DNA of 64,000 bases from positions 1-64,000 of IMG/VR virus record IMGVR_UViG_3300032883_000188. The stretch is one strand, 5' to 3'. The DNA is from a virus. Shown here piece after piece: positions 50,316 to 59,290 of the stretch. The first letter of the stretch is position 1, and each line of letters opens with the position of its first letter. The notes beneath the pieces are model-generated. The model did not search any database. It was not told the origin of the DNA and worked only from the letters and a program-made list of their open reading frames with translations. The translations under genes were made by a program, and so were the position numbers.

Positions 50316-50513
50316 CTACAATATTTTTTCAGAAACAGAAATCCAAATAGGTACTTCTTCCAGTGCCTTTTCTAGCGCAGTTGTTTTAGCGAAGTACCAT
50401 ATGTTTCCCTCCCGGGCAAGCAGGGGAAGATTCTTATTATATATCAGAAATCTGGCAAGATGTTTTTTGCAAGCATATTTTTTAGGGATGGTCTCGGGGT
50501 TTGTTATATACAT
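50316..50513 (-). CDS. Hypothetical basic protein, 65 aa
   Basis: Lys-rich N-terminus (PKKYACKKHLARF) then IWYFAKTTALEKALEEVPIW. Lies between the ferritin and protease genes. It may be a small head accessory; unrecognised. Confidence 0.55.
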   Translation of the reverse strand: MYITNPETIPKKYACKKHLARFLIYNKNLPLLAREGNIWYFAKTTALEKALEEVPIWISVSEKIL

Positions 50514-50521
50514 ATTCTACC

Positions 50522-51007
50522 CTACTTTTGTCCGTCCCAAACCATGACCTTGAACCAATCTGTACCACAGATTTGAGCATGGTCGTTCCAATCCATTGCC
50601 TCTTCGTATTCAGCCTGTTGCAATAAAAGCATCTGGCGCATACGTTCTTCAACAACCGGATTGCCATCGTCTATCGCTTGCCTTTTAATTTCATCAAGGG
50701 AGGTCGTAGTGATTATCTCCCTTTCCAAATATGCGCTGGCGATATCGGTTACAAAACCGATGCGCAGGATAACTTCATCAACCCTGTGTAACATCACAGG
50801 TGCATTTAAATCCGTCAACAAATTATAAATAATCAGAGAGTGCCCGGTCTCTTCCTCGTGTTGCTGTTCAAAATGCTTGGCGAGATTATTGAAGCCCCTG
50901 TTTTTAAGGTCAGCGGCAATAAACAAATAGATATTCGCATTATATTTTTCTGCCGCTAATTGCTGACAGAGTGATGCGCATAGACCATCATTAATTAATT
51001 TTATCAT
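50522..51007 (-). CDS. Phage-encoded ferritin with complete ferroxidase centre
   Basis: 161 residues forming a ferritin-like four-helix bundle. E20, E53, H56, E97, Q130 and E133 occur at the same spacing as E17, E50, H53, E94, Q127 and E130 of bacterial FtnA, and Y27 matches Y24. Family proteins oxidise Fe2+ and store Fe3+ in a 24-subunit shell. It overlaps the portal stop and sits between portal and protease, so it is expressed with head proteins; it may enter the virion or hold iron in the infected cell. The fold and residues are seen; its role is inference. Confidence 0.85.
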   Translation of the reverse strand: MIKLINDGLCASLCQQLAAEKYNANIYLFIAADLKNRGFNNLAKHFEQQHEEETGHSLIIYNLLTDLNAPVMLHRVDEVILRIGFVTDIASAYLEREIITTTSLDEIKRQAIDDGNPVVEERMRQMLLLQQAEYEEAMDWNDHAQICGTDWFKVMVWDGQK

Positions 51008-52689
51008 CTAGGCTTACCTCCTCTACTTACATTAGCACCTGTTGCCCTTGTTTGTGCGCCTTCTTCCCCCAATTTGGACGCTGGCTTTTTAGGTCTGCCA
51101 GCAGAACCGGCAGGTTCTTTTAGAGCTACAGGCGGCTTAACTCCCGCACCGCCCGGAGCGGGTGGTTTAGGCTGTGCTTTGATTACTGCAATCTGGTTGG
51201 CAACCATAGGAGGCGTAAGTTTCTTCATAAAGTCCTGTGCGGCGGCTTCTTCCATATGCCTTCTAAAATCAGCAGGTTTCATACCCAATGCGGCGGAAAT
51301 TTTCTGCGGCATTATAATACCCTTTTCGAACAGAGCCATTGCTTTTTCAAATCTTGAATCCCTGTCCAAGAAGAAGTCCGTACCTTCAAACGCTAGTCTG
51401 AATTTGAATGTCTTTGTCAGTTTGCCAATAAAGTAGTTCATAAAATCTTCGAACTGTGGATACAGCCCTTCCATCATCTGTTCATCAACGTTCAGGCTCA
51501 ACTGCGTTTCGATTGCATTTGGCTTGACATTGCTGGTAAAGATAAGGTTGGTGTTAACACCGCTTAAAGCATAAACAGTCCTAGAAAAACTGTCATACAT
51601 GTTTACTTCTGTATCAAAACTTATACCTTTCATATTGGTAAGAGGCGCAGATGCAACCTTGATTGCTTCGGAGATGGCGCTTTTCACCAGCGACATGAAC
51701 TTGCCTAGCAAGTCAGGGCTGATGGCAATGCTGTCCTTTACAGTAGCCTTGGCAGTTTTGTCAAGCATGGGTACTTCACCCATAATCAACTTGCTTGCCG
51801 CCGCCATATTCATGTTCTTTTGCAGATTACGCATAAGCGGTTGCAAAATTAAATCATTGAACAAAGGACTGAAATAAGGCAGTCTTGTAGCCAGTTCAGG
51901 TGTCAGCTTAAAGCAAACACCAAGCGTGGTTGGTACATCCACCCAATAAATCCAAGTAGACCTGCTTCTTGCTTCGGGTGGCAGGGATGGATTATAAGTT
52001 CTGGTTGGGTCTCCATCACCCCATAATTCTTTGTATTTCTTTGTAAAGAATGGGGGGTACATATCAAGAGAAACGCCCGGTTGCAAGAACCAATACATAT
52101 TAAAGCTGAACAGGAAACCGCCTTCCCACCTGCCTGTTATTTTACAGTATTCGGAAGGAAGTTCTTGTAGCACATACTGGTTACCAGTATCCATAAAACA
52201 CGCAAAGAATGCGTCATTTCTTAACATCTCTTTTACAGCTAAACGGAGTTCTTTTTTATATTCGAACTTTTCCAGAAAACTCTCTACAGCTTTAAGGTCT
52301 TTCTTGTATTTTGGAGTATCATAATCATCTGGTTCTGCGTTGGCTGTATAAGTCACATCGAAAGCCAGCATGTCTGCCAGATAAGAAATCAACTTCTTAT
52401 AAATCATGGAACTGAGTTCAAAATTCTGTGAGAATTCTTGCAGTTCCTTTTCACTTGATTTTGGACTTGTCAGAGCCTTGTCCAACATGGCTTGTGTTGC
52501 CGCCATCGGATTAAGCGTAATATCCTGCATACGTGCAGAAACCAAATCAGGTGTCAAGATAGTTGCGCCGTAAATGCCGCCGCTGTAACTTCTTGCATAT
52601 TCGATAATACTCCAAACTTGCTCTTCGCTAAGGAGGGGCTTGTCTTCAACGGGAGCAACTTTTGTTTTATTGTTAGTTCCTTTTGCCAT
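51004..52689 (-). CDS. Portal protein
   Basis: 561 residues. Pattern and position directly after terminase identify the portal: helical N-terminus, LPSEYCKITGRWEGGFLFSFNMYWFLQPG wing, FSPLFNDLILQPLMRNLQKNMNMAAASKLIMGEVP near the tunnel helix, and a Pro/Ala-rich C-terminal tail. Forms the dodecameric ring for DNA packaging and tail attachment. Confidence 0.85.
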   Translation of the reverse strand: MAKGTNNKTKVAPVEDKPLLSEEQVWSIIEYARSYSGGIYGATILTPDLVSARMQDITLNPMAATQAMLDKALTSPKSSEKELQEFSQNFELSSMIYKKLISYLADMLAFDVTYTANAEPDDYDTPKYKKDLKAVESFLEKFEYKKELRLAVKEMLRNDAFFACFMDTGNQYVLQELPSEYCKITGRWEGGFLFSFNMYWFLQPGVSLDMYPPFFTKKYKELWGDGDPTRTYNPSLPPEARSRSTWIYWVDVPTTLGVCFKLTPELATRLPYFSPLFNDLILQPLMRNLQKNMNMAAASKLIMGEVPMLDKTAKATVKDSIAISPDLLGKFMSLVKSAISEAIKVASAPLTNMKGISFDTEVNMYDSFSRTVYALSGVNTNLIFTSNVKPNAIETQLSLNVDEQMMEGLYPQFEDFMNYFIGKLTKTFKFRLAFEGTDFFLDRDSRFEKAMALFEKGIIMPQKISAALGMKPADFRRHMEEAAAQDFMKKLTPPMVANQIAVIKAQPKPPAPGGAGVKPPVALKEPAGSAGRPKKPASKLGEEGAQTRATGANVSRGGKPR

Positions 52690-52703
52690 TTATCCTCCTT
52701 TGC

Positions 52704-54533
52704 TTAGTATACTCTCGCAAATTCGAGAAATTCTTTTTCACTGTCACCATCGTATTTTTCCTTTAGAAGTTCAATATCCATTAATGAAACATAGTAATTC
52801 AGATAGCTACAAGAAGTATATCTATCTTTTCTTGCGCCTTCTGGTTCTATTAATTTTATTAAACCGTTGACCATTGTCATTTCAAGAGATATGGATTCGT
52901 TTATTAACAGGCTTGTTTGTAAATTTGCCTGTAGTAAATAAGCACGCATAGCCATGTCTTCGTCTTGGTCTAGAATATCCTTGTTACCGGACTTTATTAA
53001 AAATTCTTCCTCGGAGTTATCGTCAACCAAGAAGCTGACCAACTTCTTCTTGAGCCTTTCCTTGAACTTTACTGCAATAAGCGAGTTTAAACCCGCATTT
53101 GCATAGATTGGAAAGATACAACCGAGAGCATCCTGTCCAAGTGTTCTGCTAATCAATTCTTCGTAAACTTTATCATCCACGTTTTCAGAATTCATTACGG
53201 TATAAGCAGGATATTCAACCCCGCGCACTTCATCTTTGGTAACAGAAGAAAGCGCATCAAAGACGCTGATACCTGCGTTAGCAATATCCAGTACAAGAAC
53301 ATCCCCTTGAAACTCCTGATATATCTGTTTTACCCTTAGTGCCTGAGAGTTTGTATTTTTACCATTATGGGATTCCAAATAAACTATTTCTGTAATCCAA
53401 CCTTTTTTACTCGGTAGAAGTCTTGCACAAGTAATAATCGTATTATCGTTCGTAGCACCCGCACGCATAGCCACATCCACGGATACAAGACGCATCTCAT
53501 CGGATAATTTAATAATGTCATACGGGTTTTTTCTGGTCTCTATATAAGTTTCATCCTTTATGGGACGCCATGCCCTTTTAATGTTGCGATTAAAAAGACC
53601 AAGCTTGTAAAAAGATGTTGTAGATGAGCCATATGGGATATTCCCATATTCCATCAAGAATGTGATAGGGTCTAAGTTTTCCTTTTCGCTTATCATCTGC
53701 TTCTTGGTTTTAATGCCGTGACGCAGTAAGATAAAGTAATCAAGGAAGATAGCCTTTACATCCGGGTCACCGTTTGCAATCTTTCTCAAGAATCTCTTTG
53801 TTTCAGCCCACCACTCGTATGACTTGTAGTGCGCGCTGGTGATGATTATTTCCTGTGGCTCTTCTTTAAGTTCTTCAATTTCAGCATATTCTGGTTTTTT
53901 CAAATAGGCTGGCTGTCTGGCGACCAAGAAAGGGCGGATAATAGAATCAATGATAATATTTGGAATCAAACGTCTTTCTTCCAAAACAGTAACATGGCTA
54001 CGGTGTCCACGACCACCCTCTGCGGATACCACCACGTTTATCTTTGAACCGTTGTGAAACGTCATTTCCCACTTGTTCTGGTTGGTGACGATATTTGTTG
54101 TTTCTCTCTGGATGTTCGGATGCTCATCATGGAGCATCTGGCATTTTTCAGAGATAATCAAACCTGCCTGTGCCTTTGTAGAGGACGCAAGTGCGACAAT
54201 CGTGCCCGGGTACAAAATGCATCTGGCAATTGAATAAACTCCAATCAGCCAAGATTTTGCACTGGCACGGGAAGCAATTCCTATAAACTCGGTAGAGCGC
54301 GCAATCATGTTAATCCAAAAACGCTGATATGGATAAAGAGTAACCCCCATATAATGTTCCACGAAATAACTTGGGTTCTTGCGATAAAAGGTTATCCAAG
54401 ATTTGAGTCTTTCTTTTTTCTCTTTAGCTATTTCCACCTCGGTCAGCATTTGATTGACTTTTTGGTTTGCTCTTGTAAAAGGCTTCATTCCTTTCAAATA
54501 AGGAAACGGCTTTATTTGCGTTTTTTTGGACAT
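52704..54533 (-). CDS. terL: Terminase large subunit
   Basis: 609 residues. N-terminal ATPase: Q-motif-like LYPYQRFWI, an atypical Walker A SRASAKS (88-94) in place of GxxxxGK[ST], and Walker B VTVLEE. The RNase H-like nuclease half has VSVDVAMRAG, VLVLDIANAG and later Asp residues (DILDQDEDMAMR). It cuts and pumps DNA into the head. Confidence 0.92.
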   Translation of the reverse strand: MSKKTQIKPFPYLKGMKPFTRANQKVNQMLTEVEIAKEKKERLKSWITFYRKNPSYFVEHYMGVTLYPYQRFWINMIARSTEFIGIASRASAKSWLIGVYSIARCILYPGTIVALASSTKAQAGLIISEKCQMLHDEHPNIQRETTNIVTNQNKWEMTFHNGSKINVVVSAEGGRGHRSHVTVLEERRLIPNIIIDSIIRPFLVARQPAYLKKPEYAEIEELKEEPQEIIITSAHYKSYEWWAETKRFLRKIANGDPDVKAIFLDYFILLRHGIKTKKQMISEKENLDPITFLMEYGNIPYGSSTTSFYKLGLFNRNIKRAWRPIKDETYIETRKNPYDIIKLSDEMRLVSVDVAMRAGATNDNTIITCARLLPSKKGWITEIVYLESHNGKNTNSQALRVKQIYQEFQGDVLVLDIANAGISVFDALSSVTKDEVRGVEYPAYTVMNSENVDDKVYEELISRTLGQDALGCIFPIYANAGLNSLIAVKFKERLKKKLVSFLVDDNSEEEFLIKSGNKDILDQDEDMAMRAYLLQANLQTSLLINESISLEMTMVNGLIKLIEPEGARKDRYTSCSYLNYYVSLMDIELLKEKYDGDSEKEFLEFARVY

Positions 54534-54543
54534 GCTTGCTCCT

Positions 54544-55542
54544 CTAGTCTAGTTCACCATCCTTAATTAAATCATTGTCCATCCTTGTAGCGGTTTCAAC
54601 CAATTCATCATCAACCTCTTCTGAATCATCGATATTGAAGTCCTTGCTACCTGTTATGGCATTTTTTAATGGACGAACTATGAACTTTTGAAAATACTCT
54701 TCCGTATTGCCGACATCCCTGTATATATCCCCGCGCGGGTCTGTTTTCAACCATTGTGCAGGTTCACTGCGTTCGATATCTGCTATCCATAAACCAAAAG
54801 CATCTCCGCCCTGCGCTCCCCCCGTTGCTTTTGTGTTAGGGGAAACAGCCAGAGTTTTCATCAATGTCTGTAGTTCTTTTATAAGGTCGCTCGTATCGTG
54901 GTCGGCTTTTCTTTCATCTTCTATTTTAAGAAGAGTATAACATACCTGTTTTAATAAAACTATTTCAGCATATGTTTCTGCTTTATGGGTTTGCTTGAAA
55001 TTAGCATATTGCATTTCCAAGAATGGTATTTTTTCTCTGCTTATACTATCACCCCAAAACTCAAGTACGTCTTGAGGAATAGGTGTTTCCTTGGTATTAA
55101 TTGCTTTGTCGGTAAAAATAGTACCCACATCCTCATAGGTATTATCTTCCATGGCACTCTTGTCCATGCTTTTATTGGTAGCAATAAGCTTCTGCCTGTA
55201 AATTCCGAAAATCGAAGTTACATTCTTGCCTCCCTGTATAAGCGTATTGATATGCGCTTTGGTGGCATCCATGGCTTCATTCGAAAACTTTACATTCAAA
55301 GACATGCACATCTTGTGCACGGTCTTTTCCATGCTTTGATTTTGTGCAAAGAGTTCATCATATATCTTTTGTATGCATTCTTTACATACACTAAATAAAC
55401 CGTTGGCGTCTATAAAACCTTTATCGTTACATTCGTGAAAGTCTTTTGCCGGAAGGCTTTTCATACACTTGCGACAATAACTTAAGGTTACCGTCTGTCC
55501 CGTCTTGGTAGTGACCGCCTCGGGTGGTTTGATAATTGGCAT
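54544..55542 (-). CDS. Terminase small subunit-like protein with zinc ribbon
   Basis: 332 residues. ATG 55542 follows GGAGG; upstream in-frame sequence lacks a ribosome site. N-terminal CRKC ... CKEC knuckles (residues about 24-60) form a zinc ribbon; the rest is helical and acidic at the end. Adjacent to terL, so a DNA-recognition role in packaging is likely, although it is larger than usual small terminases. Confidence 0.6.
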   Translation of the reverse strand: MPIIKPPEAVTTKTGQTVTLSYCRKCMKSLPAKDFHECNDKGFIDANGLFSVCKECIQKIYDELFAQNQSMEKTVHKMCMSLNVKFSNEAMDATKAHINTLIQGGKNVTSIFGIYRQKLIATNKSMDKSAMEDNTYEDVGTIFTDKAINTKETPIPQDVLEFWGDSISREKIPFLEMQYANFKQTHKAETYAEIVLLKQVCYTLLKIEDERKADHDTSDLIKELQTLMKTLAVSPNTKATGGAQGGDAFGLWIADIERSEPAQWLKTDPRGDIYRDVGNTEEYFQKFIVRPLKNAITGSKDFNIDDSEEVDDELVETATRMDNDLIKDGELD

Positions 55543-55575
55543 TTTTTCCTCCACGAAATAAAATTCGTATTTTAA

Positions 55576-55600
55576 ATGCTTAGGGGAGAATTGAACTCCC
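55576..55600 (-). terminator. Hairpin between peptidase and small terminase genes
   Basis: GGGGGAG and CTCCCC arms around AATTGAA; no clear U-tract, so it could slow transcription or protect the mRNA. Confidence 0.55.
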
Positions 55601-55618
55601 CCAAACACCAGTTAAGCA

Positions 55619-56335
55619 TTAAATTTTTCTAAACATTCCCAAGAATGCGGCAAAACAACCGTTTGGTTTAGGAGGTTGTGGAACGCCATTAACCTTTTCC
55701 ACAGCCGCCAGTGCTTCACCGCCATATCTGAATAAAACTGAAAATTCTGAAATCGGTATGTAGGCTCTGCCCATTATACCCCATTCATTGCCCCAAGAGT
55801 TCTGAATACCGAATAAGGCGTCATCTTTGACCTCGTTAATAAGGTAAGCGTGCCCTCCGGCAACATCCCCTGTTGGGTGAATTACGTTTTCGGAATCCGG
55901 GGTGAACATATCATTTGTCCAATCCGTACCAATAATCAGTGGGCCTTTGTTCACCAGCCAGTATTTAATTTCATTGACAGAGGAGGCAAATGCATAAGCA
56001 TCAATCATGCCTTCCTGCCTGAGTACAGTTGCCGCAGAACGAACGGTTGAACCATTTTCCTGCTCGGGTTCGCCATCCACAATCTTGCATTTGTAATAGA
56101 AACTGTGTCCGTTCGCATTTGTAAAAGCATCCTGTACAGGAAAGCAAATGCCCCAATCTGCCATGGAAAATCCAACACAGTGTCCGGTGTCACCTTGGTT
56201 CAATGTAGGGAGCGCAAACTCCCAACGTGTATCAGGTGCAACAAAAGCATTCGCGCCTTTTCTCGGCATGAATGCTGAAAGGGAATAATCCCTTGCATCG
56301 AACTTGGAGCGATTTCTACCTAAAGGATATATCAT
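55619..56335 (-). CDS. Papain-like C1A cysteine peptidase
   Basis: 238 residues. Oxyanion Q47 and catalytic C53 in LNQGDTGHCVGFS, H162 in GGHAYLI and N179 in IQNSWGNEWG, all intact. N-terminal DARDYSLS resembles the start of C1A peptidases of phages and bacteria. No signal peptide. Between fibre-like and terminase genes, so it could process a virion protein, or be delivered with the virion. Confidence 0.85.
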   Translation of the reverse strand: MIYPLGRNRSKFDARDYSLSAFMPRKGANAFVAPDTRWEFALPTLNQGDTGHCVGFSMADWGICFPVQDAFTNANGHSFYYKCKIVDGEPEQENGSTVRSAATVLRQEGMIDAYAFASSVNEIKYWLVNKGPLIIGTDWTNDMFTPDSENVIHPTGDVAGGHAYLINEVKDDALFGIQNSWGNEWGIMGRAYIPISEFSVLFRYGGEALAAVEKVNGVPQPPKPNGCFAAFLGMFRKI

Positions 56336-56349
56336 AAACTGCCTCCTGC

Positions 56350-56373
56350 TTTGGGGGAGGAATTAACCTCCCC
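56350..56373 (-). terminator. Hairpin between fibre-like and peptidase genes
   Basis: GGGGGAGG and CCTCCCCC arms around TTAATT on the - strand. Lacks a U-tract on that side; possible attenuator or mRNA-stabilising hairpin. Confidence 0.55.
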
Positions 56374-56385
56374 CTTATATATTGT

Positions 56386-57042
56386 TTAGATAACCACAAA
56401 GTACAAATCAACGAATTTTACGCCGTTGAGAGTACCAGCAGGTGTATAAAGGCTGGTAGGAAGAGTACCGCTAGTTGCAACTGTACCTGCATCTACTGCG
56501 CCATCGAAGTTCTTAACAAGTACCTGTCCTGTATTATAAACAAGAACAGGTAGACCAATCTGGTCATGCACACCAATGGATACGGTGTCTGTACCGCCAT
56601 GTGTTTCAGGTGGTACATGAATGTTAGTAACAGTCTTGAAGGCTTTTACACCATCAATCTCACTAGCACCGCTTAAAGCGATTGTGTCTGTAATAGCCGC
56701 ACCATTAAAATCAGTACCACTAATTACAACGTTACCAGAGCATCCACCCGCATTAGCCTTAGCGCTAACAATACGGGGTACATCCGGGTTAGTGATACCT
56801 GTGGTAATGTCCTGTCCACCACCAGCGGCAGTCAGCGGAATAGCGGCATGTACATAAACAGCAGTACCCAAAACAGGTGCAGTTCTATATTTAACTACAG
56901 ATGCAGGTGCTATGCTTCCCGCGGCGGGGCTGGCAACACCGCCATATTCCAAACTATCAATACGAGTACCTAAAGTACCCTTTTGTGCGGCTTTATTCAT
57001 ATTGTTTAACTGTGTCTTTTGCTTAGTTGTTAATCTTGCCAT
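56386..57042 (-). CDS. Beta-rich head-fibre/decoration-like protein, 218 aa
   Basis: ATG 57042 follows AAAGGAGATTTATA; the longer upstream frame has no ribosome site. Short helical N-terminus (KQKTQLNNMNKAA) then Gly/Ala/Thr-rich beta repeats (GNVVISGTDFNGAAITDTIALSGASE) typical of phage head fibres or capsid-decorating proteins. First gene of the late operon after the tRNA/Ro60-like region. Confidence 0.6.
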   Translation of the reverse strand: MARLTTKQKTQLNNMNKAAQKGTLGTRIDSLEYGGVASPAAGSIAPASVVKYRTAPVLGTAVYVHAAIPLTAAGGGQDITTGITNPDVPRIVSAKANAGGCSGNVVISGTDFNGAAITDTIALSGASEIDGVKAFKTVTNIHVPPETHGGTDTVSIGVHDQIGLPVLVYNTGQVLVKNFDGAVDAGTVATSGTLPTSLYTPAGTLNGVKFVDLYFVVI

Positions 57043-57073
57043 TATAAATCTCCTTTTATTAGCCATGTATTTT

Positions 57074-57090
57074 ACGGGGCACGCCCCCGT
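57074..57090. other. Small hairpin in leader of the 57042 gene
   Basis: ACGGGG pairs with CCCCGT around CACGC. It lies in the 5' leader between the terminator and the late gene. No matching P1-type promoter is visible here, so the late promoter may be of another kind. Confidence 0.4.
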
Positions 57091-57141
57091 GATAACGACA
57101 TAGCGCAAGGCGGCTACAGCTTGCACTCAAATCCGATAGCA

Positions 57142-57168
57142 AAAACCCCTGAATTAATCAGGGGTTTT
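57142..57168 (-). terminator. Terminator after the tRNA-Thr-like gene
   Basis: AAAACCCCTGA pairs with TCAGGGGTTTT, 11-bp stem, loop of 5. U-tracts on both sides. It ends the Ro60-like transcription unit 3 bases after the tRNA. Confidence 0.85.
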
Positions 57169-57170
57169 AG

Positions 57171-57243
57171 AGCCTCCAGATGGGCATTGAACCATCATCC
57201 TCCGCTTACAGGGCGGTAGCATCTCCGTTTATGCTTTGAAGGC
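57171..57243 (-). tRNA. tRNA-Thr-like (anticodon UGU), unusual
   Basis: 7-bp acceptor stem (57237-57243 with 57172-57178, one G-T), D-stem GCAT/ATGC, anticodon stem CCGC/GCGG with loop CCTGTAA (anticodon at 57208-57210), and T-stem GATGG/CCATC. Deviations: C at position 33, an 8-base T-loop, and an A-A pair at the top of the anticodon stem. Discriminator U, no encoded CCA. It may be degenerate or adapted; Tyr is excluded by the short variable loop. Confidence 0.6.
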
Positions 57244-57246
57244 AGA

Positions 57247-57272
57247 TGCAAGGATTAATCACAATCCTTGCA
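57247..57272 (-). other. Hairpin at the end of the 57437 gene
   Basis: TGCAAGGATT and AATCCTTGCA arms with a 6-nt loop overlap the stop codon and lie just before the tRNA-Thr-like gene. Could be a processing site that separates mRNA from tRNA. Confidence 0.5.
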
Positions 57273-57437
57273 ATTTATTTCTGTAACATGTCTGCTTACG
57301 ACAAAGACAATGTTTTTCCAATGTGCCTTTGTTCTGGCAGGTAGCTCTTCCCATTTTGCCACATCATCGTTGTTTATTCCAACATGGGCTTCATAGGCTT
57401 TTTGAGCCAATTTGTTTATTTCATCTTCTTCTAACAT
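57255..57437 (-). CDS. Hypothetical protein, 60 aa
   Basis: ATG 57437 has AAAGGAGG directly upstream; the longer frame from 57485 has none. The pattern AQKAYEAHVGINNDDVAKWEELPARTKAHW resembles a RyR-type small domain (helix with E...W...L..R..W), which in phages has unknown function. Lies between the Ro60-like gene and tRNA-Thr. Confidence 0.6.
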   Translation of the reverse strand: MLEEDEINKLAQKAYEAHVGINNDDVAKWEELPARTKAHWKNIVFVVSRHVTEINCKDCD

Positions 57438-57582
57438 TTTCCTCCTTTTGGTAGAGTAAACGGGCGGGGAGGGGTTCTGCGCCAATTAGTCTATCTAAAA
57501 ACTGCCACCCCGAATAAACGGAATAAACAACTAATAAATAGGATTCCCACTTTGTAAGCTGGCGAGGCTTGCCCGACTACGC

Positions 57583-59142
57583 TTATATCGTAACAGCGCT
57601 GTACTCTTCGGAGTTCAATACTTCTAGCATTGCGTCATAGGCAGTTACACCTACGGCGTTTAAAATGCCCTTAAATACACTTGGAGACTGTCCGCTTGCA
57701 AGCTGGATACCGTGCTCATCCTTGGTGGCGTGAAACACGTTGCCGTTGCGGGAGTCAACATTCCAATAAACCATGTCTGGTAGTTCGTAACCAGCATGTG
57801 CGAATCTGGTCTTTAGCTCGGTAGTGAAGTCAACCTTGCGGCTGGTGCTACGACTATTACGGCTCATGAAACTATAACCGTTTTGAACACTATCGATTTC
57901 CATATCGGAGATAACCACAATCTTTGCTGGCATGTCTTCCTGAGAAACCTTGTTCTTTACAGCAACATCCAGAAGCAGTTCGAAAACAGCTTCCAAGTTG
58001 GTGTTGGAGTCGTCATGGTCAACGCAAGCAACCTTGTCCTTAAGAGTTGCACCCTTAAGCGTAATGAAATGAGGTGTGCTTGAGAAGGTCATGAACTGGT
58101 TGTGGAACTGCCCCTTATTGTGCTCGGCAAAGTAAATACCAAGACCAATGGAGGTGCAAACAGGACGACCCTGCATAGAACCGGAAGTGTCCGCAACAAT
58201 CAAGACATTCTCCCCGTTTTCCACATAATTAGGAAGAGCATTCCACTGTGCTTCAAGAGTCTCATCCCAAGAGGCAAGACCGTATACATCATGACGACCA
58301 CTATAATAACCGCGTCTTCCATCCGTATAGTAACCTGCGCTCAAACCAGCCTTTTCCAAGATATCGTAAGGGTAAAGAGTTGCAGAGTGAATAACTGCAT
58401 CACCCTTCTTGACAGCCTCAAGATACTTGACAAAACGCTCACCATCGTGCTTTGAGAACGCCTTACGGCTGTTCGTCATAGCCTTACTGCAAACCTTCTC
58501 GAAATCAATTTCATTCCAGTTGTTTGCAGACATTTTCTTTTCAACAACCGCATTACCCAACGCACCACGAATGTTGGAAAGGATTCTGCGGTAATCGCGC
58601 TCGGAGAAACCCAACTTGTTGGCGGTATAACGTCCCAAAGCGCGGGTCTTCAAAGAAGATGAGTTAACGGACTTGAGCCACTTTGCAAGCAAAGAAGGAC
58701 TCTTGCCCTTGGTACGGATTGTCTTAATATCCTCTACCAATTGGGTGCTAATAAAGCCCCACATCTCATTTTCTATTGGAGTATCAATGAACATATACAG
58801 GTCGTCCCAACGTCCAAAGACAGGAACAAGGTGCATGTTCTTTTTCATGATTTCTGGTACGTTAATAGCCAACCAGCGCCACATGAAACGGCTGACAGTA
58901 CGCTCACCCAAGCCACCGCGAATGTTACGTGCATAGAAACTTAACTTGGTAGCAAGCAAGCGGTCTTCCGCAAAAGCGGATGCGAACATGTCGATTACAT
59001 CGCCCGGGCGGGTGCGCAATGCACCAACCGTGCCATATAAATCGAGTAAAGAACTTCCAGTGCTGGAACGAGCAATCTGTCCGTTCTCCGTGAAAGTCCA
59101 GTTGAATTCCTCACCCAATAGAGTTGCGAAATTCTTGTTCAT
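57583..59142 (-). CDS. DUF2828/Ro60-like protein with vWA domain
   Basis: 519 residues. Residues 30-290 are a helical-repeat region with KLSFYARNIRGGLGERT and VFGRWDDLY (110-116), as in DUF2828, which has a TROVE-like ring architecture. Residues 310-519 are a vWA domain with a full MIDAS: DTSGSM (318-323), T381 and D413. TROVE-vWA proteins (Ro60, Rsr) bind Y RNAs and misfolded RNA. Eight structured RNA elements lie upstream, six of them apparently forming its own leader from promoter 59664-59692. Similarity to DUF2828 is seen; RNA binding is inference. Confidence 0.75.
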   Translation of the reverse strand: MNKNFATLLGEEFNWTFTENGQIARSSTGSSLLDLYGTVGALRTRPGDVIDMFASAFAEDRLLATKLSFYARNIRGGLGERTVSRFMWRWLAINVPEIMKKNMHLVPVFGRWDDLYMFIDTPIENEMWGFISTQLVEDIKTIRTKGKSPSLLAKWLKSVNSSSLKTRALGRYTANKLGFSERDYRRILSNIRGALGNAVVEKKMSANNWNEIDFEKVCSKAMTNSRKAFSKHDGERFVKYLEAVKKGDAVIHSATLYPYDILEKAGLSAGYYTDGRRGYYSGRHDVYGLASWDETLEAQWNALPNYVENGENVLIVADTSGSMQGRPVCTSIGLGIYFAEHNKGQFHNQFMTFSSTPHFITLKGATLKDKVACVDHDDSNTNLEAVFELLLDVAVKNKVSQEDMPAKIVVISDMEIDSVQNGYSFMSRNSRSTSRKVDFTTELKTRFAHAGYELPDMVYWNVDSRNGNVFHATKDEHGIQLASGQSPSVFKGILNAVGVTAYDAMLEVLNSEEYSAVTI

Positions 59143-59169
59143 TGTGAATCTCCCTTAGAATTTTAGTCT

Positions 59170-59200
59170 AGGCACATTTCGGAAAACGCTGTTAGTGCCT
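59170..59200 (-). ncRNA. Structured RNA element A (short)
   Basis: Stem AGGCAC/GTGCCT enclosing TAACAGCG. Six base pairs, then two bases and ACAGC, the same geometry as the longer elements. It ends about 28 bases before the Ro60-like ATG, so it might influence translation. Confidence 0.55.
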
Positions 59201-59215
59201 GAATTCTTATTTGGC

Positions 59216-59274
59216 TAGACACCCTTTTCTCCAATTATCATTTGGGTTTTCATTTGGGTTGCTGTAGGCGTCTA
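59216..59274 (-). ncRNA. Structured RNA element B
   Basis: On the - strand TAGACGCC pairs with GGTGTCTA; one pair is G-U, which is only allowed if the - strand is the RNA. Motif TACAGCAACCCAAA follows the 5' arm (59253-59266 on the + strand complement). Confidence 0.7.
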
Positions 59275-59290
59275 ATTTTATAATTGCATC

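Noticed and set aside
57171-57243. tRNA-Tyr (GUA) instead of Thr
   Set aside because: Reading GTA would break the loop register, and Tyr tRNA needs a long variable arm that is absent.
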